Source of the DNA: Bacteroidota bacterium
GTDB lineage: Bacteria; Bacteroidota; Bacteroidia; NS11-12g; UBA955
Direction of reading: 5' to 3'
NCBI GenBank assembly: GCA_005798825.1
Contig: SYIL01000008.1
Location: forward strand, 1 to 64,000
Length of the DNA: 64,000 nt
The notes under the pieces were generated by a model, which did no database searches, was not told the DNA's origin, and worked only from the letters and a program-made list of their open reading frames with translations. The translations under genes and the position numbers were made by a program. Shown here in pieces: positions 1 through 6,777 of the stretch; the stretch's first letter is position 1; every line of letters begins with the position of its first letter.

Positions 1-390
1 AGAGCATTGTATCCATCATTTATAATTTTTACCACATCCAAATTGATTCAGTCTAAGTGGAAAATTCTACACGGTGATATCCCATTATTACCACTATCCC
101 AAAATACGGATATGTCTCATTATTACATAGATGTATCACACAATAAAGAGACACCAACCACCAAACAATGCCTCACTTGTGGGAGAGACATTTCAAACCA
201 AAAATCAACGAGCAAGTATTGTAGTGAGAAGTTATTTGGAAGAGAGGTGAAGAGATGTCGCAATGTTATCAGCAACCTGAGGCGTGATGAGTTAAAAAGA
301 TACCCGAGTCAGACATTATTTGATGTGGATCAGTATTTGAGTGATGAATACAGACGATGGAAGGGTGTTGCATTGAAAACAATCATATAA
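1..390 (+). CDS. Hypothetical zinc-ribbon-like protein, 5' end outside window
   Basis: The frame is open from base 1, so the track start (a TTG at 7) is probably not the true start and the gene begins upstream. The middle has a CLTCGRD pair followed by two further cysteines (SKYCSEK, KRCRN). This C-x2-C-x14-C-x11-C spacing suggests a small zinc-binding ribbon. The rest is charged and has no signal peptide or membrane segment. It ends 12 nt before the next ORF, which looks phage-derived, so it probably belongs to the same mobile island. Function not recognised. Confidence 0.5.
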   Translation, partial: RALYPSFIIFTTSKLIQSKWKILHGDIPLLPLSQNTDMSHYYIDVSHNKETPTTKQCLTCGRDISNQKSTSKYCSEKLFGREVKRCRNVISNLRRDELKRYPSQTLFDVDQYLSDEYRRWKGVALKTII

Positions 391-402
391 CAGTCATACA
401 CA

Positions 403-765
403 ATGAACTTGAATCCAAAAACCGATCATCTGACTCCGTGGCAGTCGGGTCAGCCTTCACCCAATCCAATGGGACGTAGACCAAAGTTTGTGACCACCCT
501 CAAGCAGATGGGATATGCTAAATCGGAGATTAATGATGTCATTCTTGTGATGTTGGCGATGACAGAAAACGAGTTGATTGAAATCATCTCTCGAGACGAC
601 ACAAATATCCTTGAACTAACAATCTGCAAGGCATTGCTGTTAAATGCCAAGAGAGGCTCGCTAAATGCGTTAGAGGTACTGCTTAATCGCAGTATTGGAT
701 TACCAGTAAGGCAGAGTGAAGTTCAATTGAAACAGGAAGAGTATGTGGTGACTTTGAATTTATGA
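403..765 (+). CDS. DUF5681-like small phage-associated protein
   Basis: A 120-aa protein. Residues ~11-27 (PWQSGQPSPNPMGRRPKF) resemble the short N-terminal motif of DUF5681 proteins (roughly GQSGNPKGRPKG). Those proteins are commonly encoded beside phage terminases and other DNA-packaging genes. The remainder is predicted helical and acidic/leucine-rich, as in that family. The start ATG lies 12 nt after the previous stop, which suggests a shared transcript. The link to phage is family knowledge; no terminase, capsid or integrase is visible here. An alternative is a small DNA-binding regulator of an integrative element. Confidence 0.5.
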   Translation: MNLNPKTDHLTPWQSGQPSPNPMGRRPKFVTTLKQMGYAKSEINDVILVMLAMTENELIEIISRDDTNILELTICKALLLNAKRGSLNALEVLLNRSIGLPVRQSEVQLKQEEYVVTLNL

Positions 766-787
766 GTTATTTGTTTATCCTTGTAGT

Positions 788-1186
788 ATGAAAAAAGTAA
801 TGTTTAATTTTGCGGTAATTATTTCATTAATTTTTGTTTCGTGTACAACCCCAACAAAACAAGGTGGAATCATTGTCTACGAAAAAGACGGTCACGGTTT
901 GGTAGCAGCCCCAAAAGATTTGGGGAGAATGACTTGGGATGATGCTATGTCCGCCTGTAATAATTTGGAACTGAATGGCTACAGCGATTGGCATTTACCC
1001 ACAAAAGAAGAATTAAATATACTTTATTATTACAAGGATCGAGTTGGCGGTTTTGCAAATAACTACTATTGGAGTTCCACCGAGAGCAGTGATGGCTTCG
1101 CGTGGGGGCAGGACTTCGGTGATGGCAGACAGGACGGCAACTTCAAGAGCAGCAGGTACACTGTTCGGGCTGTGAGGGCTTTTTAA
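788..1186 (+). CDS. DUF1566-type lipoprotein, candidate DGR variable protein
   Basis: A 132-aa protein with a lipoprotein signal peptide ending in a lipobox-like FVSC (Cys19), so probably an anchored outer-membrane or surface lipoprotein. The mature part has the DUF1566/C-type-lectin-like pattern: TWDDAMSACNNL, the YSDWHLPTKEEL core, YYWSSTE, and a VRAVRAF terminus. This fold is a common scaffold for the variable proteins of diversity-generating retroelements. Codons 100-125 alternate constant residues (W, Q, F, K, Y) with S, D, G, N, R, F and T codons nearly all reachable from AAY/AAR by changing adenines only, as expected after adenine-specific mutagenesis. No reverse transcriptase or template repeat is in the window. 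The alternative is an ordinary DUF1566 lipoprotein with natural G/D/S-rich loops. Confidence 0.7.
   Translation: MKKVMFNFAVIISLIFVSCTTPTKQGGIIVYEKDGHGLVAAPKDLGRMTWDDAMSACNNLELNGYSDWHLPTKEELNILYYYKDRVGGFANNYYWSSTESSDGFAWGQDFGDGRQDGNFKSSRYTVRAVRAF
1061..1183 (+). other. Candidate DGR variable region (VR)
   Basis: This is the 3' end of the DUF1566 gene. It is clearly more GC-rich than its surroundings. About 18 codons (AGC, AGT, GAT, GGC, TTC, GGG, GAC, GGT, AGA, AGG, ACT...) fit A-to-N substitution of AAC/AAT/AAA/AAG. They are interspersed with fixed TGG, CAG, TTC, AAG and TAC codons. The constant 3' edge GTTCGGGCTGTGAGGGC would be the IMH-like end. This is inference: the template repeat is not in the window. 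Confidence 0.5.
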
Positions 1187-1212
1187 CCATTTAACCATTT
1201 AACTATTTAATA
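1184..1212 (+). repeat. Tandem 8-bp repeat overlapping the stop codon
   Basis: Starting at the TAA stop, the sequence repeats TAACCATT, TAACCATT, TAACTATT and then TAATA. That is just over three units of an 8-mer. It separates the candidate VR from the hairpin that follows. Confidence 0.8.
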
Positions 1213-1231
1213 ATCCGCCGAAGGCGGATTA
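1211..1231. terminator. Perfect 9-bp hairpin downstream of the candidate VR
   Basis: TAATCCGCC-GAA-GGCGGATTA is a perfect inverted repeat with a 3-nt loop, followed by AATTTTA. It could be a weak intrinsic terminator for the DUF1566 gene. In known DGRs a short GC-rich hairpin/cruciform just after the VR enhances retrohoming, and its position here fits that role equally well. Confidence 0.6.
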
Positions 1232-1321
1232 AATTTTAGAGAATATCGACGTCTTACGGTGGACAATAGTTCTTCGATTGAAATAATACAAAACCGACAA
1301 CAATACCGACAACACAGAAAT

Positions 1322-1358
1322 AAAAAACCCTCGCAGAGTCTTATTCTGCAAGGGTTTT
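1322..1358 (-). terminator. Intrinsic terminator, minus strand
   Basis: AAAACCCT (1324-1331) pairs with AGGGTTTT (1351-1358). GCAGA pairs with TCTGC inside it, with one mismatch between the two helices. The minus strand ends in TTTTTT. It follows the duplicated tRNA-Ser 3' end in the minus direction, as if that copy once had its own transcript. Confidence 0.6.
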
Positions 1359-1364
1359 GTGTTG

Positions 1365-1385
1365 TGGGTTGCAGAGAGGAAGGGA
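1365..1385. repeat. Direct repeat copy A of tRNA-Ser 3' end (candidate att site)
   Basis: This 21-bp sequence is identical to 1527-1547, which covers the acceptor and T-stem end of tRNA-Ser(GGA). The T-loop is not preserved here, so this is not a working tRNA. A duplicated tRNA 3' end next to phage-like genes is the usual trace of site-specific integration. Confidence 0.6.
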
Positions 1386-1502
1386 GTACTCGCTTCGCTC
1401 GTGATCCCGGGGGGAGGTGTTAACCCAATGCCCGCTCCTTCGTCGCACTGTTCATTTTTCTGTTTCACTCGCTTGTACGCTGCGCGAACAGATTCGTTAA
1501 AC
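1386..1502. other. Non-coding stretch between the two tRNA-Ser 3' copies
   Basis: No credible gene. It holds short CGAAGCGAG-type palindromic bits. At 1434-1440 there is a GCTCCTT placed almost at the distance (63 nt against 61) at which the same word occurs in the true tRNA. It may be a decayed tRNA copy or leftover island DNA. Confidence 0.4.
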
Positions 1503-1527
1503 AAAAAATGCCCCGATTCGGGGCATT
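1503..1527 (-). terminator. Intrinsic terminator of tRNA-Ser
   Basis: AATGCCCCG (1507-1515) pairs with CGGGGCATT (1519-1527) around a 3-nt loop. Read on the minus strand it ends in GCATTTTTTG. It lies immediately after the tRNA 3' end. Confidence 0.85.
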
Positions 1528-1547
1528 GGGTTGCAGAGAGGAAGGGA
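1527..1547. repeat. Direct repeat copy B, inside tRNA-Ser 3' end
   Basis: This is the second copy of the 21-bp repeat at 1365-1385, with the same orientation and 162 bp between copies. It covers the acceptor strand and half of the T-stem of the intact tRNA gene, the classic integrase target segment. Confidence 0.65.
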
Positions 1548-1621
1548 TTCGAACCCTCGATACACTTTTGGCATATACACGCTTTCCAAGCGGGCTCCTT
1601 CAACCACTCGGACACCTCTCT
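1534..1621 (-). tRNA. tRNA-Ser (anticodon GGA)
   Basis: Read on the minus strand, acceptor arms AGAGAGG and CCTCTCT pair perfectly and are followed by discriminator G; CCA is not encoded. The anticodon loop TTGGAAA carries GGA (reads UCC/UCU). There is a long class II variable arm and a T-loop GGTTCGAATCC. The length of 88 nt is normal for tRNA-Ser. The terminator at 1503-1527 follows directly. The minus-strand ORF at 1229-1687 is a spurious read-through of this gene. Confidence 0.95.
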
Positions 1622-1683
1622 GTTATTAAGATTACAAAGATAGGATTTTGACAGTATCGCATGAAGAATATTTGAATGTTCCA

Positions 1684-2832
1684 TCACTTCTCCGAAATAG
1701 ACTCCAATGCCTTACCCAGGGAAACCCAGGAGAATTGTTGTTTGAGAGTGGCCAATTGGGTGCGGATATGGGTTAATAATCCGGGTTTGTAAATTTCAGT
1801 GAGCGCCAGTGATAATGCTTCTGCATTCGCTTCGCAAACCAAACCGGCTTGGCCATGGGGAACAAGTTCAGACAATCCACCAACATTTGTAATAATCATC
1901 GGAAGTTCAAAATGATAGGCAATTTGTGATACGCCACTTTGAGTTGCATTGCGGTAGGGTTGTGCCACCAAGTCTGCAACAGAGAAATAAAGATTTACCT
2001 CTGAATTGGGAATAAAATGCGTTCGAAGTTCAACACGAGACTCCAATTTTTTTTCTGAAATGATGGAGAGGTAGGGTTTACTGTCTTCGTAAAATTCTCC
2101 GGCTACAATTAATACCACATCATCCAGATATTTGGGCAATAAGGCCATCGCATGCAACATCAAATCCAATCCCTTATAATGTCTGATAAAGCCAAAAAAT
2201 AACACATATCGCTTATTTGCGTCCAATTGTAATCTAGAACAAGCTTCAATTCTGTTCACACCACTGCCAAAGTTATCGTATAATGGGTGCGCATGGTAAA
2301 TCATTTTTGGCAAGGGTTTTCTGAGGGGAAAATTGTGCAGGTCGTCCAATACTTTTTTGCTCATGGCAAGGGCGCCGTCCAAAATAGACAAGAAATACCG
2401 CGAAAATAGTTTGTCAAAAAATCGGGGTTCGTGTGGAATAATATTATCTGTGATGGCAATGATGTGTGTTTGTTTATTGCGCTTTATTATGCGGGCAAGT
2501 GTACCAAAGCACGGGCCAAAAAAAGGCATCCAGTACCTAAAAATGATCAAATCGGGTTTCAAACGTTTGTATTTTAATCCAGTAGAGATCCAATTGAGGG
2601 GATTGATGGAATTCAGGGCTATGTCAATGGTTAAATTTTCGGGTTTTGCATCAGCACTCAACTGCGATTCTCCGGGAAAGAGAAATTGTGGATATTGCAA
2701 GGAGAAAGTGAGTAAAGTAATCCGGTTATTTTGCATTAATTCTAAGGCCAGCCGTTCGTTATAGCTTGCCAATCCGCCTCGAAGAGGATAGGCAGGGCCA
2801 ACGATCACGATGTGTTTGCCCTGAAATTGCAT
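1684..2832 (-). CDS. Glycosyltransferase family 4
   Basis: A 382-aa cytoplasmic protein of GT-B type. It starts with a Rossmann strand and a glycine-rich loop (HIVIVGPAYPLRGGLASYN) and has a C-terminal donor-binding domain (FGFIRHYKGLDLML; VADLVAQPYRNATQSG; NVGGLSELV). The loop that usually reads E-G-F-G is replaced by ATQSG, a variant seen in part of the GT4 superfamily. It probably adds a sugar from a nucleotide donor during envelope polysaccharide or glycolipid synthesis; the acceptor is unknown. Its ATG overlaps the stop of the GT2 gene (TAATG), so the two are translationally coupled. Confidence 0.85.
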   Translation of the reverse strand: MQFQGKHIVIVGPAYPLRGGLASYNERLALELMQNNRITLLTFSLQYPQFLFPGESQLSADAKPENLTIDIALNSINPLNWISTGLKYKRLKPDLIIFRYWMPFFGPCFGTLARIIKRNKQTHIIAITDNIIPHEPRFFDKLFSRYFLSILDGALAMSKKVLDDLHNFPLRKPLPKMIYHAHPLYDNFGSGVNRIEACSRLQLDANKRYVLFFGFIRHYKGLDLMLHAMALLPKYLDDVVLIVAGEFYEDSKPYLSIISEKKLESRVELRTHFIPNSEVNLYFSVADLVAQPYRNATQSGVSQIAYHFELPMIITNVGGLSELVPHGQAGLVCEANAEALSLALTEIYKPGLLTHIRTQLATLKQQFSWVSLGKALESISEK

Positions 2833-3785
2833 TAATCGGTCTTTTCCTTAATATTGTAGTTGTTTCGTTCGGGGTTAGATCGACTTACCAATTCACCGAT
2901 AAAACCCGCAAGGAAAAGTTGTGTTCCAATGACCATCGCAACCAAACCAATATAAAAAATTGGGGAATCTGTAACCAGGGGTGCCTTAATATTTTTTACA
3001 ACACAGATGAGTTTTTCCCCAATAATCCAGCATGCCATTATTGCACCGATTAAAAAATTGAGTGACCCCATCAATCCAAAAAAATGCATGGGTTTTTTGC
3101 CAAATTTTGACATGAAATAAAGGCTCAGCAAATCCAAAAATCCATTTATAAATCGGTTCATTCCAAATTTGGTAGTACCGTATTTTCGGGCACTGTGTGT
3201 AACCACTTTTTCACCAATTCGGGTAAACCCTGCCCAGTTGGCAATAACAGGGATATAGCGGTGCATTTCACCATAGACTTCAATATTTTTCACAACTTGG
3301 CAATGGTAGGCTTTGAGTCCACAATTAAAATCGTGGAGCGACAGATGGCTTATTTTTCGTGTAGCCCAGTTAAACACTTTGGTGGGGATTGTTTTGGTTA
3401 ATGGATCGTAGCGCTTTTTTTTCCAACCACTCACGACCTGATAATCCCCTTCCAATATCATGCTGCGAAGCGAAGGTATTTCGTCGGGTGAATCTTGTAA
3501 ATCTGCATCCATTGTAATAACAACTTCGCCACGAGATTCGGCAAAGCCAACATTTAACGCTGCGCTTTTTCCATAATTGCTGCGAAATCGAAAACCCCTG
3601 ACCGCGCTGTCTTGTTTTTTAAGAGATTGTATTACATCCCAAGAGCCATCGGTACTTCCATCGTCAAGCAATAAAATTTCGTAAGAAATACGGGATTCTT
3701 TGCAAACTCTGACAATCCATGCATGTAATTCGGGCAGAGATTCTGCCTCATTGAAGAGCGGTATTACCAAGGAAACATCGAGCAT
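2832..3785 (-). CDS. Glycosyltransferase family 2, DPM1/GtrB-like
   Basis: A 317-aa protein. The GT-A domain begins VSLVIPLFNEAESLPEL, with LLLDDGSTDGS and a DADLQD metal/nucleotide site near residues 93-98. Two hydrophobic segments close the protein (residues ~235-300). This layout matches polyprenyl-phosphate sugar transferases (dolichol-phosphate mannosyltransferase/GtrB class), which move a sugar onto undecaprenyl phosphate at the inner membrane. The gene sits 15 nt after trpS and is coupled to the downstream GT4, so the pair probably serves one glycan pathway. Sugar specificity cannot be read from the sequence. Confidence 0.88.
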   Translation of the reverse strand: MLDVSLVIPLFNEAESLPELHAWIVRVCKESRISYEILLLDDGSTDGSWDVIQSLKKQDSAVRGFRFRSNYGKSAALNVGFAESRGEVVITMDADLQDSPDEIPSLRSMILEGDYQVVSGWKKKRYDPLTKTIPTKVFNWATRKISHLSLHDFNCGLKAYHCQVVKNIEVYGEMHRYIPVIANWAGFTRIGEKVVTHSARKYGTTKFGMNRFINGFLDLLSLYFMSKFGKKPMHFFGLMGSLNFLIGAIMACWIIGEKLICVVKNIKAPLVTDSPIFYIGLVAMVIGTQLFLAGFIGELVSRSNPERNNYNIKEKTD

Positions 3786-3800
3786 GGGTGCAATTTATCT

Positions 3801-4799
3801 TTAATTTGAACGAAAACCAATTATTTCACGAACCTCTCTCAAGGTTTTTTTGGCACTATTGCGTGCTTTTTCGGCGCCGTATTTTGCAATTTCGTTCAAG
3901 TGTTTTTCATTGGCAAGAGTAGCTTGAATTTTGTCTCGCAAGGGAGCAACGAAATTTTCCATGTCGGCTGCCAATTGTTTTTTTAGTTCGCCGTATCGAA
4001 TGGTTCCCGACTTGTGGTCATTTTCGAATTGAAGAATCACACCTGGATCACTCACCAATGCCATCAAATCAAATAGGTTTTGCACTGCCTGGCTTTTTGG
4101 GGCATTTATACCCATTGCGCCGCTATCACTTACTGCACGCATGATTTTTTTCTCCAAATGTGTAGCTTCATCATCCAAATAAATGGCGTCTGCATCTCCT
4201 AAACTTTTGCTCATTTTGCCCGATCCAGAAAGTCCGGGTACTTTGATGAGTGTGCCATCGAATGAGAATGCCTGGGGTTCTGGGAAATAGTTACAATTGT
4301 ATAAGCGATTGAAACGGTTAGCAAATGTACGGGCCATCTCTAAATGTTGGGATTGGTCTTTGCCAACAGGAACTTTAACCCCCTTGTGTAGCAAAATATC
4401 AGCAGTCATTAAGATAGGATAATTTAACAATCCGGCATTGATATTATTGGGTTGGGTTCTTGCTTTTTCTTTAAATGAACTCACCCGTTCTAGTTCTCCC
4501 AAATAGGCATTCATGGTTAAAAAAAGGTAAAGTTCTGCAGTTTCGGGTACATCACTTTGGAAATAAATACTGCATTTTTCTGGGTCTAATCCCAAGGCAA
4601 TGTATTCGGCCAAAACACGTTTGCCACTGCCAATTAAGTCGCTTGGGGTGGGGTGGGTAGTGAGAGAATGGTAGTCGGCAATGAAGAAATAGGAGTCAAA
4701 ATCTTCTTGCAATTGCAAGAAATTCTTAACTGCTCCAAAATAGTTGCCCAAATGTAATTTTCCAGTAGGGCGAATACCGCTTACAACCACTTCTTTCAT
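3801..4799 (-). CDS. trpS: Tryptophan--tRNA ligase
   Basis: A class I aminoacyl-tRNA synthetase, 332 aa from the chosen start. The HIGH-like motif is KLHLGNY (His16) and the KMSKS motif is exact near residue 195. It charges tRNA-Trp in the cytoplasm. The track start at 4832 adds 11 residues absent from the family. The ATG at 4799 gives the normal MKEVVVSGIRPTG beginning and has a TACTTTTG promoter box 19 nt upstream. The divergent COG2509 gene shares the intergenic region. The downstream glycosyltransferases follow closely and may be co-transcribed. Confidence 0.97.
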   Translation of the reverse strand: MKEVVVSGIRPTGKLHLGNYFGAVKNFLQLQEDFDSYFFIADYHSLTTHPTPSDLIGSGKRVLAEYIALGLDPEKCSIYFQSDVPETAELYLFLTMNAYLGELERVSSFKEKARTQPNNINAGLLNYPILMTADILLHKGVKVPVGKDQSQHLEMARTFANRFNRLYNCNYFPEPQAFSFDGTLIKVPGLSGSGKMSKSLGDADAIYLDDEATHLEKKIMRAVSDSGAMGINAPKSQAVQNLFDLMALVSDPGVILQFENDHKSGTIRYGELKKQLAADMENFVAPLRDKIQATLANEKHLNEIAKYGAEKARNSAKKTLREVREIIGFRSN

Positions 4800-4817
4800 A
4801 CTGCGAAAATACACATG

Positions 4818-4825
4818 CAAAAGTA
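4818..4825 (-). promoter_or_regulatory. -7 promoter box of trpS
   Basis: CAAAAGTA on the plus strand reads TACTTTTG on the minus strand, matching TAnnTTTG, 18 nt before the trpS ATG. The -33 box is weak. Confidence 0.5.
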
Positions 4826-4886
4826 AAATCACTAACAGCAGTTAAACTTGGTGTATTAAAATTACCACCGTCAGAAGAAGTTACTG

Positions 4887-4894
4887 TAATTTTG
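4887..4894 (+). promoter_or_regulatory. -7 promoter box directly before the COG2509 start
   Basis: TAATTTTG matches the Bacteroidota -7 consensus TAnnTTTG and ends 4 nt before the ATG at 4899. Transcription would start at or within a few bases of the start codon. No clear -33 box. Confidence 0.55.
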
Positions 4895-4898
4895 TACG

Positions 4899-6599
4899 AT
4901 GCCCAAGCAAATCCAGTTGAAATTTTCGCCAGAAGAGGCCGCAGATGGAAACTGGGTCAACCAAAAATTCTTAGCTGAAGCAGGTTTTTCTGTTGGGTTA
5001 TCATCTTATGCAATGGGAGGGCCGAGATTTTCATCAAAGATTTCGGGCATGGTATCTTCCCAAACCACAGAAGAAACTGTATTCGACAATTTCGATACTT
5101 TTAGGAGTGCATCCCAAAATCCGTTGGTAGACGCTTCTTTAAATAGCAATCTGCCGCAGGTGGTATGGCTCAAAAAATCGCTTGACGCAAGGGGAAAATC
5201 ACCTTTTTTTATGATTACGGCAAATGTGTATGATTTTGGAGAAATTCCAATGTTTCAAAAAGGATTTCTTTTACAGTCTGTTTCACATGCACAATCAGTT
5301 CATATTATCGGCGCTGGCCCTGCAGGTTTATTCTGTGCGCTAGCGCTCATAGAACTGGGTTACAAACCTATTATACTTGAACGTGGGAAGTCTGTTCAGG
5401 ATCGTCGCAGAGATTTGGCAATTATGATCAAAGAAAAAATCGTTCACCCCGAATCGAATTATTGTTTCGGAGAGGGAGGTGCAGGTACATACTCCGATGG
5501 CAAACTTTATACACGCAGCAAGAAGCGTGGTCCGGTGCAAAAGGTATTGCAGTGTTTGGTCGAACATGGGGCACCTCAATCTATATTATACGAAGCTCAT
5601 CCCCATATTGGGACCAATAAATTACCCCAGTTGGTAGCGGGTTTGAGAGAAACCATTCTACAATGTGGGGGAGAGATACGATTCAGTACCCGTGTGGATG
5701 GGTTTGTCAAACAGGGAAGCACCATCGAAGCCCTCCAGCTGAATACAGGAGACAAAGAAAAGGTCGCGCGGGTAGTTTTAGCAACAGGCCATTCTGCCAG
5801 AGATATTTTTGAATTATTACAGCAAGAGCAGATTGCAATTGAAGCCAAACCCTTTGCTTTTGGCTTGCGTGTGGAACATCCACAAGCTTGCATTGATAAG
5901 ATACAATACAAGTCTGATTCAAGGGGCACATTTTTACCACCTAGTTCTTATTCCTTGGTTGAACAAATTTCGGGAAAAGGCGTTTTTACTTTTTGCATGT
6001 GCCCTGGAGGCATCATTGCACCTGCAGCTACAGCCCATGGAGAAATTGTTGTCAATGGCTGGAGTCCGTCAAAACGAAATGGTAAGTTTGCAAATAGTGG
6101 TTTTGTGGTGGGCGTTGACGATATAGATTTTCAACCATTTATTGCATCCAAGGCACTGCGTGGATTGCGATTTCAGCAATTTTGGGAACAAAAGGCATTT
6201 GCTGTTTCTGGAAGTCTTAGTGCACCGGCCCAGCGTCTTGAAGATTTTATTCAAGGCAAAATGAGTACTGACTTACCCTCCAATTCATATCCTGTCGGGC
6301 TTGTAAGCAGTTCAATTTTAGAAGTGCTACCGAGTGAAGTTCACAAACGCATTCGTGAAGCATTGATTGTTCTTGGAAAAAAAATGCCAGCTTTTCGAAC
6401 CAATGATGCCGTATTGGTTGGTGTTGAAAGTCGCACCAGTAGCCCTGTGCGCATACCCCGAAATTCAGATACCTTTCAACACCCCGAAATTCGAAATTTA
6501 TATCCATGCGGAGAGGGTGCTGGCTTTGCCGGAGGAATTATGAGTGCCGCACTCGATGGGATGAGAATTGGCTTAAAGGTCTCAAATTCATTGAGATAG
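4899..6599 (+). CDS. FAD-dependent dehydrogenase, COG2509-like
   Basis: A 566-aa flavoprotein. An N-terminal ~125-residue domain without cofactor motif is followed by an FAD-binding Rossmann motif (HIIGAGPAGLFCAL, around residue 134) and the family signature FGEGGAGTYSDGKLYTRSKK near residue 190. A C-terminal FAD-contact strand reads YPCGEGAGFAGGIMSAALDG. This arrangement is that of the uncharacterised FAD-dependent dehydrogenases grouped as COG2509. The substrate is unknown. No signal peptide, so cytoplasmic. The ATG is preceded at 4 nt by a promoter -7 box, which supports the start and suggests a leaderless mRNA. Monocistronic, divergent from trpS. Confidence 0.85.
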   Translation: MPKQIQLKFSPEEAADGNWVNQKFLAEAGFSVGLSSYAMGGPRFSSKISGMVSSQTTEETVFDNFDTFRSASQNPLVDASLNSNLPQVVWLKKSLDARGKSPFFMITANVYDFGEIPMFQKGFLLQSVSHAQSVHIIGAGPAGLFCALALIELGYKPIILERGKSVQDRRRDLAIMIKEKIVHPESNYCFGEGGAGTYSDGKLYTRSKKRGPVQKVLQCLVEHGAPQSILYEAHPHIGTNKLPQLVAGLRETILQCGGEIRFSTRVDGFVKQGSTIEALQLNTGDKEKVARVVLATGHSARDIFELLQQEQIAIEAKPFAFGLRVEHPQACIDKIQYKSDSRGTFLPPSSYSLVEQISGKGVFTFCMCPGGIIAPAATAHGEIVVNGWSPSKRNGKFANSGFVVGVDDIDFQPFIASKALRGLRFQQFWEQKAFAVSGSLSAPAQRLEDFIQGKMSTDLPSNSYPVGLVSSSILEVLPSEVHKRIREALIVLGKKMPAFRTNDAVLVGVESRTSSPVRIPRNSDTFQHPEIRNLYPCGEGAGFAGGIMSAALDGMRIGLKVSNSLR

Positions 6600-6777
6600 G
6601 CCATCTGTGGGCATACTATATTTTTGGTTTCGCTTTCTGAAATGATGGTTGGTCAAAACAACTTTAAGCCAATCCGAAGCAAAACAATCATTTTTTTATA
6701 AATATTTCCAAAACATTGTAATTTTAAGAAAGTTATGTATATTGCGAGGCGTATAAGCAATAAAAAATAAAAACCAT

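Noticed and set aside
1229-1687. 152-aa minus-strand ORF with SEWLKEPAWKACICQKCIEGSNP-like text
   Set aside because: It is the read-through of tRNA-Ser and its flanking terminators; this peptide is a well-known artefact of tRNA-Ser genes.
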